Source: Enterobacter cloacae (lineage in GTDB: Bacteria; Pseudomonadota; Gammaproteobacteria; Enterobacterales; Enterobacteriaceae). From it: a stretch of DNA of 64,000 nucleotides. A program made the translations under genes and the position numbers. The stretch covers positions 3,472,001 to 3,536,000 of the forward strand of contig NZ_CP056117.1 in NCBI RefSeq assembly GCF_013375935.1, in the 5' to 3' direction. The notes under the pieces are model-generated. The model saw nothing but the letters and a program-made list of their open reading frames with translations, was not told the origin of the DNA and did no database searches. Shown here piece after piece: positions 1 to 8,260 of this stretch (its first letter is position 1; each line of letters begins with the position of its first letter).

Positions 1-2
1 TG

Positions 3-518
3 TATATGGAGCAAGGAGGGGGGTTGTTTTCCAATTACAACAAAAGGGTCAGAATAATAAAAAATGAATTGTTGCCACTTTGGAATAAAAGAAAAAAATT
101 AAACCCTACAGAATCAAAGTTATTTAACGCACTTAAAGATGAATATTCAGACCTTTACAATTTACTTCGTTACATGAAAAACTACAAAGGAAAACTAGTA
201 AGGCCAGGGGAAAAGGATGACGATAACTATATTTTTGCTGATGAAAAAGAATGGAGATATGTACCGGAACCTTTTGTCGGTGATATGTGGCCGAGTTTAA
301 ATCTCGAGAGAGTCATATCATACGAAGATAAGAAAAAGTTTAGTGAAGGATTTTTTGATTTCAGCATCAACTTTACACTGGATGATATCAAATATATACT
401 TGTGCCAGACGACTCTTACATGCTCAAGGTAATAAATTGTTTATCAAGTTCTGATAGTTTTGATAACGAATTCATTAGTAAAATATTGACAATGGATAAA
501 GTAATTAACGACTTCTGA
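3..518 (+). CDS. AbiGi-like abortive-infection protein, C-terminal part
   Basis: The reading frame is open to the left edge (a TAT codon precedes the first ATG at 6), so this is probably the C-terminal part of a gene that starts outside the window. The strongest cue is DEKEWRYVPEPF near residue 79, which resembles the 'D-x-x-E-W-R-Y-V/I-P' motif of the AbiGi (abortive phage resistance, antitoxin) family. The rest is charged and AT-rich, with no membrane segment or signal peptide. The neighbours are other defence-type genes, which fits. The family call rests on one motif and remembered similarity. The poly-G stretch close to the start leaves the exact N-terminus uncertain. Confidence 0.45.
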   Translation, partial: YMEQGGGLFSNYNKRVRIIKNELLPLWNKRKKLNPTESKLFNALKDEYSDLYNLLRYMKNYKGKLVRPGEKDDDNYIFADEKEWRYVPEPFVGDMWPSLNLERVISYEDKKKFSEGFFDFSINFTLDDIKYILVPDDSYMLKVINCLSSSDSFDNEFISKILTMDKVINDF

Positions 519-602
519 ATAAGCCATTTCGTTACTAAAAACTTTATTGAGGAGTCGCTATAGATTAAAAGAAATTTGATTGTTGCAATCAGATGTCGCC
601 TA

Positions 603-824
603 ATGAATATTAACAACATTATTATTAACGGCTCGAAAGTGAATAGCCATTTTGAAAGAGGGATACATCGCTTGCATTTTTTTTCGCAGCTTTCACTGAA
701 TCTTATGACTTTACAACGGTTGGTTGAAATGGATTATCTCGTTGTGCATTCTGGTGATGCGAATGGCTCTGATAGCCTGCACGCACCACAACCAATGCGG
801 GCGGATGAATTACTGATACGTTGA
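603..824 (+). pseudogene. Truncated SLOG/DUF2493-like protein
   Basis: The frame is open from a TTG at 576, but ATG 603 gives a 73-residue product beginning MNINNIIINGSKV. It contains YLVVHSGDANGSDSLHA, which resembles the SLOG/DUF2493 nucleotide-binding signature (beta strand, then GDANGxD). In relatives that motif is followed by a much longer domain. Here the sequence turns into unrelated residues and stops about 15 residues later, so the domain looks cut short. SLOG proteins are common nucleotide-signal sensors in defence islands. The assignment is weak because only the N-terminal third of the fold is present, and the fragment may not be expressed. Confidence 0.35.
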
Positions 825-860
825 TTACTTTAAGTATTTGACTTTATAAAGAGGTATGGA

Positions 861-2021
861 TTGAAAATTTACATTGATGAATCGGGGATCTTTAGCGCAA
901 ATAATAATTTAACCCGGATTGATAAAGCATGGGGTACAGTTGGGGCGATCACAATACCGCATAAAAATATAAAAAAAGCTAGTGCTGCACTATGTGTTCT
1001 AAAATCGAAACTGAAGATCCCTGTTTCCCTTGAAATAAAAAACGAATTCAGACCGGAACCTTCATCTGAGTATTTTGCAGAATTCCTGACTGAATTGTTG
1101 AAGTTGGATTGTACGTTCCATGCTATGACTGTAAACCGTACATCACTAAATGATGATGCTACGCGCATGCATATGAAAGCGCAGATCGACGGCAGAGCTA
1201 ATTACATTAAAAAAATTGAAAGTGAGTTAAATCAAGAAGAGTTTGAGGAGTATGTTAATGAGTTTGAGGTGACCAAGGAACTCATTAATTCATCAAGCAT
1301 ACAGGAATACAACCAAGTTGTAATTCAGTCTTACCTGATATCGTTCATGCTTGATAAAACCATTACCTATTATTTACGTAATAACCCTAGGGAATTATCT
1401 CGCTTTGAATGGGTTTTTGACCTAAAAAACTCCGCACCTGCTAGATTTGAATTTCTATATTCTAAATTTATGCCTGAGACCGTTGAGTCACATTATTACA
1501 GCGAACCAAGAGGTATACCATATATACCAGAAGCAATAAAATATTTTTATAGAAACTACGGAGCAGAGGAAGTTGGATTAGGAATGCCACTCGAGGAAAT
1601 AGAACGTCGTAAAAGGCTATTTAACGTAGACCATTCCACTGTAGCTGGTTGTTCTATGCCAATCCTATTTGGGAAAATACTTAATAATTATAGTGTTTTC
1701 CTGGACTCAAATAAATCTGACGGGCTACAAATAGCTGACTTAGTTGTATCTGCTGTTAACCGCTTTTTAAAGGGGAATGTTGATGATGTTGTCAAGACAT
1801 CTAAACTACTTGGTCCGTTGTTTGTTAACTCGCCGAGAATAGATGTTCCTGCAATTCCACATGTTAATTTTGGTGAATCAAGCGAATCAATCAAAAATAT
1901 CAATTTTGATAATCTTGAATTGCTTAACTTTGAAGCAAGAGAATTGTATACGAAGGTTTATAGGAGCGGTTTCACAAAGAACATCCGTAAGTTATTAGAG
2001 CGTCAAAGTAACGGTAATTAA
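861..2021 (+). CDS. DUF3800 domain protein
   Basis: This 386-residue protein starts at TTG 861 with a GAGG ribosome-binding site about 6 nt upstream. It begins KIYIDESG, the N-terminal acidic D-E-S-G motif of DUF3800 proteins. It ends with the family's second hallmark, DGLQIADLVVSAVNRF, at about residues 287-302. Family members have an RNase H-like fold with conserved acidic residues and may be nucleases, but no reaction is firmly established. The middle, at about residues 110-160, is rich in Glu and Lys and probably helical. It is AT-rich like the genes to its left. The domain call is firm; a defence role is inferred only from context. Confidence 0.8.
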   Translation: MKIYIDESGIFSANNNLTRIDKAWGTVGAITIPHKNIKKASAALCVLKSKLKIPVSLEIKNEFRPEPSSEYFAEFLTELLKLDCTFHAMTVNRTSLNDDATRMHMKAQIDGRANYIKKIESELNQEEFEEYVNEFEVTKELINSSSIQEYNQVVIQSYLISFMLDKTITYYLRNNPRELSRFEWVFDLKNSAPARFEFLYSKFMPETVESHYYSEPRGIPYIPEAIKYFYRNYGAEEVGLGMPLEEIERRKRLFNVDHSTVAGCSMPILFGKILNNYSVFLDSNKSDGLQIADLVVSAVNRFLKGNVDDVVKTSKLLGPLFVNSPRIDVPAIPHVNFGESSESIKNINFDNLELLNFEARELYTKVYRSGFTKNIRKLLERQSNGN

Positions 2022-2180
2022 GCTGTTGTAAATTGTTTTGGCGATGCGAATATAGACACGCCCGCTTTAGTTCCACGCATTTTCTGAAAGCTCCGGTTGA
2101 TTTTAAGTATCCCGGTGAAACAAACCATTCACCTTTAGAGATCTTCCGAAATACTGATTATGTCCCCTGAGGAGATCGCC

Positions 2181-2264
2181 ATGCGTAAAGCCCGACTCAG
2201 CCAAAAGCAGATCATTACAGATATGAAGTCTATCGAAGCCGGACGTACCATTCCTTTTGTTTGA
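2181..2264 (+). pseudogene. IS3-family orfA fragment
   Basis: ATG 2181 follows a good ribosome-binding site (GGAGATC) and opens a 27-codon frame beginning MRKARLSQKQIITDMKSIEA, then GRT. This closely resembles the N-terminal helix-turn-helix of IS3-family OrfA proteins (type 'MRKARFTEHQIIAVLKSVEAGRT', recalled from the family). The frame then leaves the family sequence and stops at TGA 2262-2264. Only the first quarter of orfA remains, with no orfB and no recognisable terminal repeat. It marks an old insertion followed by deletion. The next coding remnant starts 4 bases later. Confidence 0.6.
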
Positions 2265-2268
2265 TAGC

Positions 2269-2379
2269 ATTAAGGAAAAGGAAGCTAAGTTGAAACTTAT
2301 GCAGCAACAGCTTGCCGATTTTACCCCAGAGGGTGTTCCTCAAGATGTATCGCTGAAATCAAATGCAGCACTGTCTTGA
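2269..2379 (+). pseudogene. C-terminal remnant of a second AlbA_2-type gene
   Basis: In frame from 2269, the translation contains EKEAKLKLMQQQLADFTPEG, then VP, and ends at TGA 2377. It matches the C-terminal region of the intact AlbA_2 protein at 6832-7974, where the same place reads EKEEKLKFIQSQLADFCPDG, then MP. The two differ at many positions, so this is a diverged paralogue's end and not a recent duplication. No start and no N-terminal part remain. The large STAND gene is therefore flanked on both sides by AlbA_2-type sequence. Confidence 0.65.
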
Positions 2380-2565
2380 AATTGTACCCTTGATAACCCA
2401 AAATCATTTGTTCAACAGAAATGGTCAAAGACCCATCAAGATAATTTTTTCTCCCCCCTCATTCTTAGTGTTTCGCTAAACCTTACGTCACTTCAATACC
2501 AATACATTTTTAATGGGTATAATATGTGACTGCTTTTGCCGCATTATTGACAGGAACAAGGACTG

Positions 2566-5500
2566 GTGATGAATATTGATTTCAGTTTAATTCGCAGCGC
2601 CCCCAAAAGCCGTAACGATAGCTTTGAAGCACTCGCCGTACAGTTATTTAGGAAAACCTGTCGAGTACCGACAAATTCAACATTTATTAGTTTGCGTGGA
2701 GATGGTGGAGACGGTGGCGTTGAGGCATATTTCCGCTCACCGGACGGTGCCGTATTCGGTGTTCAGGCAAAATACTTTTTCCAGCTTGCTTCCGCAGAGC
2801 TTACACAGATTGATAGTTCCCTTAAAGCCGCGCTAAGCAACCATCCCACACTAACCGAATACTGGATTTATATACCGTTTGACCTGACCGGGCGTGTTGC
2901 TGCGGGAAAGCGAGGAAAAAGCCAGGCGGAACGCTTTGAAGAATGGAAAAGTAAAGTCGAATCGGAAGCGTCAGCGAAAGGGAAGTCACTTTCTATTGTC
3001 CTTTGTACCGCTACTGTTGTCTGCAATCAATTACTTGAGATAGACCCTTACGGAGGGATGCGCAGGTATTGGTTTGATGACACGTTGCTGACAACAGCTC
3101 AAATTCAACAATGTCTGGAGGACGCCATTGCTTTTGCCGGGCCAAGATATACTTCAATGCTGGATGTGGTGACGAATGCTCATGTCGGCCTGGATTTCTT
3201 TGGTGGGACTGGTGACTTTTGCGAGTGGTACGAAACATCATTAACACCAATCGTTCGAGAGTTCCATTCACTGAATGGATACGGACGCAAATCGCTGGAT
3301 ATACTTGGCGAAACCCGTGCTACATCTGCCACGGCATTGATTGAAGAAATAATTGTCTACTGTGAGAGCATGAGAGATAACAATGTCACGGCCACATCGG
3401 TTACAGATCTTTGCGTCGCTCTGTCATCCCTATTGACACTTTTCGCTGATGCCCGCCATGCTCAAGAAGATAAATTTTATGAAAAGCATGGCAAGCATAG
3501 TGATACAGAATCGTTCCGACAGTTCCACGCAGAGTATATGTGTGCATTTCCTGCCGGAGATATGGATGCGGCGAGAAAATGGGAAGAGCAGGCGCAGCAA
3601 CTGCAAAATTTGCTGTCTTCTCAGGTCATTGGTGCCGCAACAGCACATTCCTTACTGCTGGTTGGGCCAGCGGGTATCGGCAAAACCCACGCGATTGTCA
3701 GCGCAGCATTGCGTCGACTGGAACATGGTGGTTTTTCCCTGGTCGTCTTTGGAGACGACTTTGGCAAAGCAGAGCCTTGGGAAGTGCTACGCAGTAAAAT
3801 AGGGCTGGGTGCCGCCATCGATCGTTCGACATTATTTGAATGCATACAGGCCTGCGCCGAACATACTGGCTTACCTTTTGTCATTTATATCGATGCCTTG
3901 AACGAAAGCCCGCGAGAAGTGCGCTGGAAGGACAAGCTTCCCGAATTGCTCGCTCAATGCAAGTCTTATCCAGACATCAAAATCTGCGTTTCAACCCGAG
4001 ATACCTATCGCAATCTTGTGGTCGATTCACGCTTTCCAGGGTTTGCTTTCGAACACATCGGCTTTTCAGGACATCAATTCGAAGCGGTACAAGCTTTCGC
4101 AGCCTACTATGGGCTGGATGCAGAGATTACACCACTTTTTTCACCCGAACTCAGTAATCCTTTATTTTTACACTTGGCCTGTAAAACGCTAAAGGGCGAA
4201 GGCCGTGACAGTCTGGATATTTCTTTGCCGGGTTTTACCTCTCTGTTTCAAGGACATCTCAAACATTGCGATGTTTTAATTCGAGAACGCCTCCACTACG
4301 CAAATCCTCGCAATCTGGTAAGGGCTGCAATGATGGCACTCGCGAATACCCTGACGCATGAGTTGCCGCAGAACCGAACCTGGGAAACCTGTTGCGAAGC
4401 ACTGAGCAAAATAGTGGGGACTGAGACCACACCTGAATCCTTTTTAAATGCATTGGCACATGAAGGCCTCATTATCCTTTCTGTTGTAGATGAGGATACC
4501 TTCCTGATCCGTCTGGGTTATCAACGCTACGGTGACATACTCCGTGCTATCAGCCTTGTGGAAGCTCTTGATTCGGATACAGCAAAACTAGCGGAGAAAA
4601 TTGCAGCGTTAACAGAAGAAGATGCTGGATTGCTGGAAGCTCTTGCCGCCGTGCTGCCAGAGAAAACTGCTCTTGAAATTACTGCTGAAGAAGTAGGATT
4701 ACCATCCGAACAAGCCCATAAGCTGTTCATCCAGTCATTGGTTTGGCGCTCCCGACAAAGTGTAGTGGAAGAAATTGATGAACACATCCATGCAGCACTG
4801 CATACACCTGGATTATGGGAGTCGGTTTATGAAGCGTTGTTTTCACTTAGTCTGGTTCCTGACCATCGTCTAAACGCAACTAACTGGCTGGGGCCATTTT
4901 TACGGCAGTCATCCTTAGCTGAACGTGACACCTACTTGTCATTAGCTGCGCTGGGATCATTTGATAACAAGACTGCTGTCTATTCACTCATCCATGCAGC
5001 ACTATTTGCTGACATAACCCATTGGCCTGCTGAAAGCCGGAGGCTGGCCAGTCTAACACTTGCCTGGCTTACTTCGTGTGCTGACCGCCGAATCAGGGAT
5101 TTATCCTCAAAAGGGCTAAGCAGAATCTTGGCAAACTACCCGGAGAACTGCCAAACAGTAATCAGTGAATTTGCATATTGTGATGATGATTACGTATTAG
5201 AGCGTATTAGCCTTGCTATCTATAGTGCATGCTTATTGTCACACCAACGCAGAAATGCGTTTATGCCAGCGCTCCCTGGTCTATTAAGCATTGCGTCAGA
5301 TAGCAAGAATATTCTGATCCGGGATACGGTTCAGCTATTAGTAAACTTGTTGAAAACAGGAGAATTTCCCACAGCCGTAACAAGCCAATTACAGCATTAC
5401 CAGACAAACGTATCATTACCATCACGATGGCCTGTACTGGCGGATGTCAAACCCCTCCTAGATCTGGAACATTTACCATCAAACATGGTGCTCTGGGGAG

Positions 5501-6696
5501 AATCCATGGCCCCGGATTTCTGGCGTTATCAGGTGGAATCGAAGATTTCCGGCTTTGACTTGGAGAGCGCCAATATCAGCCATGAAAACATTGCCTGTTG
5601 GTTAATGCGAGAAGCACTTAATTTAGGATATCCCGGTTATAACCACTGCGCGCTCAATTATGATCGCCATATCGGGAGTCAGTATGGTTCGGGACGGGGT
5701 AGAAAAGGGTATGCTGACCGACTCGGTAAAAAATATTACTGGATCGCCTTACATCGACTACTGGGCATTCTGGCCAGTAATGTTCCCGCACTTGAAGACC
5801 CATATTCCGACTACGAACCTACAAGTGATCATCTATGGTCAGTCGACGTCCGTAAAGTTGACCTGACCGATGTACGCGATATCACCGCAGAAGGTGTCTA
5901 TCCAGTACTGATGGAGGAAACAAATTATGCATTCCCTGACCACAATTCAGATATCAAAGGTTGGGTTCGGACCGATGATTTTCCACCTTATGAAGCTAGT
6001 CTTATTCGAACTGACGAGGAAGGAGAGCAGTGGGTAGCGCTTTCACATAGCTATTGGGATGACGATAAAGCGCCGAATGAAAATAGCTGGGATTCCCCGT
6101 ACTTGGGAGTGCGTGCTTCCTACTCAAGCGCACTCATAAATGAAAGCATCCAGAACTTTAAACAGAAAAGAGCACGCGATATTTTTCAATATAATCAGGG
6201 AAGTAGTTGTTATCGCGGTTATCTTGCTGAATATCCTGACAGCCCGGTATACAAACAACTTCTTAATAGTGATGAAGATAGTGAAGCATTTAATTTTACA
6301 GAAGTCAGTTTACTGCGCGGAAACGAATGGGAATACGACTACTCATATACCATGCCCGAGCGCCAGGATAACCTCATTGCGCCATGCCTGGGAATCATTC
6401 AAAAACTCGAACTTTTATGGGATTGTCAAAGCGGTTGGGTTGATCATTCTGGCAAACTTATCGCCTTCCATCAAAAAGGTGTAAAACAACGCGGACTTTT
6501 CATCCATCGTTCGGCATTGAACGCCTATCTGTCCATAACAGGTGAAGAGCTTATACATCGCCGTTTTGCTAACAGAGGATATTTTGATTTAGCTGGTCGT
6601 AATAGCACGCAAATAGACCTTAAAACTTGGATCCAGTACCGGGCAGACAAGGCACCGGTAGTTTTACGAGAAGAGGAACTGCCGTTTAACTGCTGA
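2566..6696 (+). CDS. Avs-like STAND NTPase with N-terminal Mrr-type nuclease
   Basis: The gene begins at GTG 2566 or, giving 1375 residues, at ATG 2569; both fit the upstream AAGG. The first 110 residues look like an Mrr/Cap4-type PD-(D/E)xK nuclease: GDGGDGGVE (46-53) and then VQAKYF with the Q-x-K pair at 67-69. A P-loop follows (GPAGIGKT, 367-374), with a Walker B strand (FVIYIDALNES, from 438), as in STAND/NACHT ATPases. The remaining roughly 850 residues are helical and presumably sense the trigger. Near residue 1050 lies a family-type RLGKKYYWIALHRLL motif. By analogy with AVAST proteins it would recognise a phage protein, oligomerise and cut DNA. Its trigger is unknown and it may work with the AlbA_2 gene 135 bp downstream. 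Confidence 0.7.
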   Translation: MMNIDFSLIRSAPKSRNDSFEALAVQLFRKTCRVPTNSTFISLRGDGGDGGVEAYFRSPDGAVFGVQAKYFFQLASAELTQIDSSLKAALSNHPTLTEYWIYIPFDLTGRVAAGKRGKSQAERFEEWKSKVESEASAKGKSLSIVLCTATVVCNQLLEIDPYGGMRRYWFDDTLLTTAQIQQCLEDAIAFAGPRYTSMLDVVTNAHVGLDFFGGTGDFCEWYETSLTPIVREFHSLNGYGRKSLDILGETRATSATALIEEIIVYCESMRDNNVTATSVTDLCVALSSLLTLFADARHAQEDKFYEKHGKHSDTESFRQFHAEYMCAFPAGDMDAARKWEEQAQQLQNLLSSQVIGAATAHSLLLVGPAGIGKTHAIVSAALRRLEHGGFSLVVFGDDFGKAEPWEVLRSKIGLGAAIDRSTLFECIQACAEHTGLPFVIYIDALNESPREVRWKDKLPELLAQCKSYPDIKICVSTRDTYRNLVVDSRFPGFAFEHIGFSGHQFEAVQAFAAYYGLDAEITPLFSPELSNPLFLHLACKTLKGEGRDSLDISLPGFTSLFQGHLKHCDVLIRERLHYANPRNLVRAAMMALANTLTHELPQNRTWETCCEALSKIVGTETTPESFLNALAHEGLIILSVVDEDTFLIRLGYQRYGDILRAISLVEALDSDTAKLAEKIAALTEEDAGLLEALAAVLPEKTALEITAEEVGLPSEQAHKLFIQSLVWRSRQSVVEEIDEHIHAALHTPGLWESVYEALFSLSLVPDHRLNATNWLGPFLRQSSLAERDTYLSLAALGSFDNKTAVYSLIHAALFADITHWPAESRRLASLTLAWLTSCADRRIRDLSSKGLSRILANYPENCQTVISEFAYCDDDYVLERISLAIYSACLLSHQRRNAFMPALPGLLSIASDSKNILIRDTVQLLVNLLKTGEFPTAVTSQLQHYQTNVSLPSRWPVLADVKPLLDLEHLPSNMVLWGESMAPDFWRYQVESKISGFDLESANISHENIACWLMREALNLGYPGYNHCALNYDRHIGSQYGSGRGRKGYADRLGKKYYWIALHRLLGILASNVPALEDPYSDYEPTSDHLWSVDVRKVDLTDVRDITAEGVYPVLMEETNYAFPDHNSDIKGWVRTDDFPPYEASLIRTDEEGEQWVALSHSYWDDDKAPNENSWDSPYLGVRASYSSALINESIQNFKQKRARDIFQYNQGSSCYRGYLAEYPDSPVYKQLLNSDEDSEAFNFTEVSLLRGNEWEYDYSYTMPERQDNLIAPCLGIIQKLELLWDCQSGWVDHSGKLIAFHQKGVKQRGLFIHRSALNAYLSITGEELIHRRFANRGYFDLAGRNSTQIDLKTWIQYRADKAPVVLREEELPFNC

Positions 6697-6831
6697 CAAC
6701 GATACTTATTAAGTAATCAACTGGCTGCCTTGGCATCGAATGCCAGAAGAGCCATTTCGCACTACCAATTTAAGTAGACTGAAGGAATACTTGGTACAAG
6801 CAAACGCACGCCATATCGGATAGAGGGGACT

Positions 6832-7974
6832 ATGAACGAAACCATCGAAAAACTGATTGCCAGTGGTAAGGAAGGGCCATGGTGGGACTTTAAACAAACC
6901 TACCACCAAAACAATGCAGCCCTTGTTCACGATATCCTCTGCATGGCAAACGTCCTGCATGACGGTGACCGGTATCTGATCTTTGGCGTGAATGATGAAG
7001 GGGTGATTACCGGCGTGCCGGAAGATGGTAAGCAACTTAACCAGGCAAATTTAATCGATCTGTTAAGAAAAGTCAGTTTTGCAGAGCACCATTGTCCGGA
7101 TATTCAGCTGCACCACATCACACTCCAGCATAAGGTGCTGGCTATTCTACAAATTCGTAACGTCAGAATTAAACCCTACTATCTGACCCAGGACTATATA
7201 AAAGAGGGAAAAACTGTCAGAGCCGGTGTCGTTTACACCCGGCAACAAGATGCCAATACGCCCGTAACTAGCTGTGCCAGCCCTGGAGATGTCATGGCAA
7301 TGTGGAGAGAGCGCTTTAACCTGGACCTGGCACCCGCTGACCGCATAGTCAGACTGCTTCTGGATTACGACAATTGGGAATATGACGGTATCAGCGAGGC
7401 CTATTATCGGTTGGACCCGGATTATGCCATTCATATTGGCGACACAGAAAAAGATATAGGAGAACAACACTGGTGGTCAACGATTAGCATTGAGCAACCT
7501 TGTCACTATGAATACATCCTCAAATACCGTGGGCGTGTACTTGAACGAGTGCCAATCGTACATTACAGAAATGAGGGTTTACAGTTTCCCTTTCCAGAGA
7601 TGGATACGCTGGCTTATCCAGGGAAAAGGGATGGATTCGTAACTGATTATTATGCAGACGTTTTTTACTTCGTAAAAAACACATTACCCTACAATCTGTT
7701 GAGCCATATCAGAGAATTATACTCACTGCCTGGCCGTAATTCAGGCATAACCATGCCGTTAACCACCCAGACCAAACCGCCGATTATCGAGCTGCCATTC
7801 ATGGTGTTTGAGAACGCAGGGGAAAAAGAAGAAAAGCTAAAGTTTATTCAAAGTCAGCTTGCTGATTTTTGCCCGGATGGTATGCCTGATACAGCATCGA
7901 TGAAAACTGACCCAGAACTAAGAATGGAAGTAGAGAGACAATTTTCCTGGTGGGTTTTTAACCATATGCGTTGA
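6832..7974 (+). CDS. AlbA_2 (Schlafen-type) domain protein
   Basis: This 380-residue protein starts at ATG 6832, with AGAGGGG upstream. The N-terminal 110 residues are a typical AlbA_2 domain: GPWWDFKQTY, an N-x-L-H-D-G helix turn, then YLIFGVNDEGVITGV. In other proteins this fold binds nucleic acid or nucleotide, and Schlafen relatives cleave RNA. The remaining roughly 270 residues have no domain I recognise. The C-terminus (EKEEKLKFIQSQLADFCPDG) is matched by a broken copy upstream of the STAND gene. It is on the same strand, 135 bp after the STAND gene, so the two may form one transcript and one system. Function is inferred from context only. Confidence 0.7.
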   Translation: MNETIEKLIASGKEGPWWDFKQTYHQNNAALVHDILCMANVLHDGDRYLIFGVNDEGVITGVPEDGKQLNQANLIDLLRKVSFAEHHCPDIQLHHITLQHKVLAILQIRNVRIKPYYLTQDYIKEGKTVRAGVVYTRQQDANTPVTSCASPGDVMAMWRERFNLDLAPADRIVRLLLDYDNWEYDGISEAYYRLDPDYAIHIGDTEKDIGEQHWWSTISIEQPCHYEYILKYRGRVLERVPIVHYRNEGLQFPFPEMDTLAYPGKRDGFVTDYYADVFYFVKNTLPYNLLSHIRELYSLPGRNSGITMPLTTQTKPPIIELPFMVFENAGEKEEKLKFIQSQLADFCPDGMPDTASMKTDPELRMEVERQFSWWVFNHMR

Positions 7975-8092
7975 GCCGAAGCCAGTAACCCTGCCTGGGA
8001 GTTGTTCATTTTTGACGTTGCAACTAAAGGTCAGCACTACGATAGCGTGTTTTAGTGCGCACTCGCGTATTTTCTCCCTCTTGGGTGAATTT

Positions 8093-8110
8093 GGCCTGCT
8101 TTCGCAGGCC
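8093..8110. terminator. Hairpin between convergent genes
   Basis: GGCCTGC-TTTC-GCAGGCC forms a perfect 7-bp stem with a 4-base loop. It lies between the converging AlbA_2 gene (ends 7974) and the STAND/SEC-C gene (ends 8261). No T-run follows on either strand, so it may act as a weak bidirectional terminator or only a transcript end stabiliser. I see nothing else certain in 7975-8260. Confidence 0.35.
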
Positions 8111-8260
8111 ATATACTGCCCCCCCACGCACGACGATGTGCTTTAAGAGAGTCAACGGCAATACCAATAAAAAGCGCTCGGTTGCACGATGTGGACAGCA
8201 TCCTGATATGGCTCCCGTGGACTTAGCCCCCGGCCGCGTCCAACATAGCGAAGCCAGCAC

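Larger units (their letters stand above)
2022..2565. other. Gene-poor recombination scar
   Basis: No intact gene is visible in these 544 bases. The stretch contains two coding remnants listed separately: an IS3-type orfA fragment at 2181-2264 and the tail of an AlbA_2-type gene at 2269-2379. The last 185 bases are AT-rich and probably hold the promoter of the large STAND gene that starts at 2566/2569. No convincing terminator was found after the DUF3800 gene. Confidence 0.7.
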
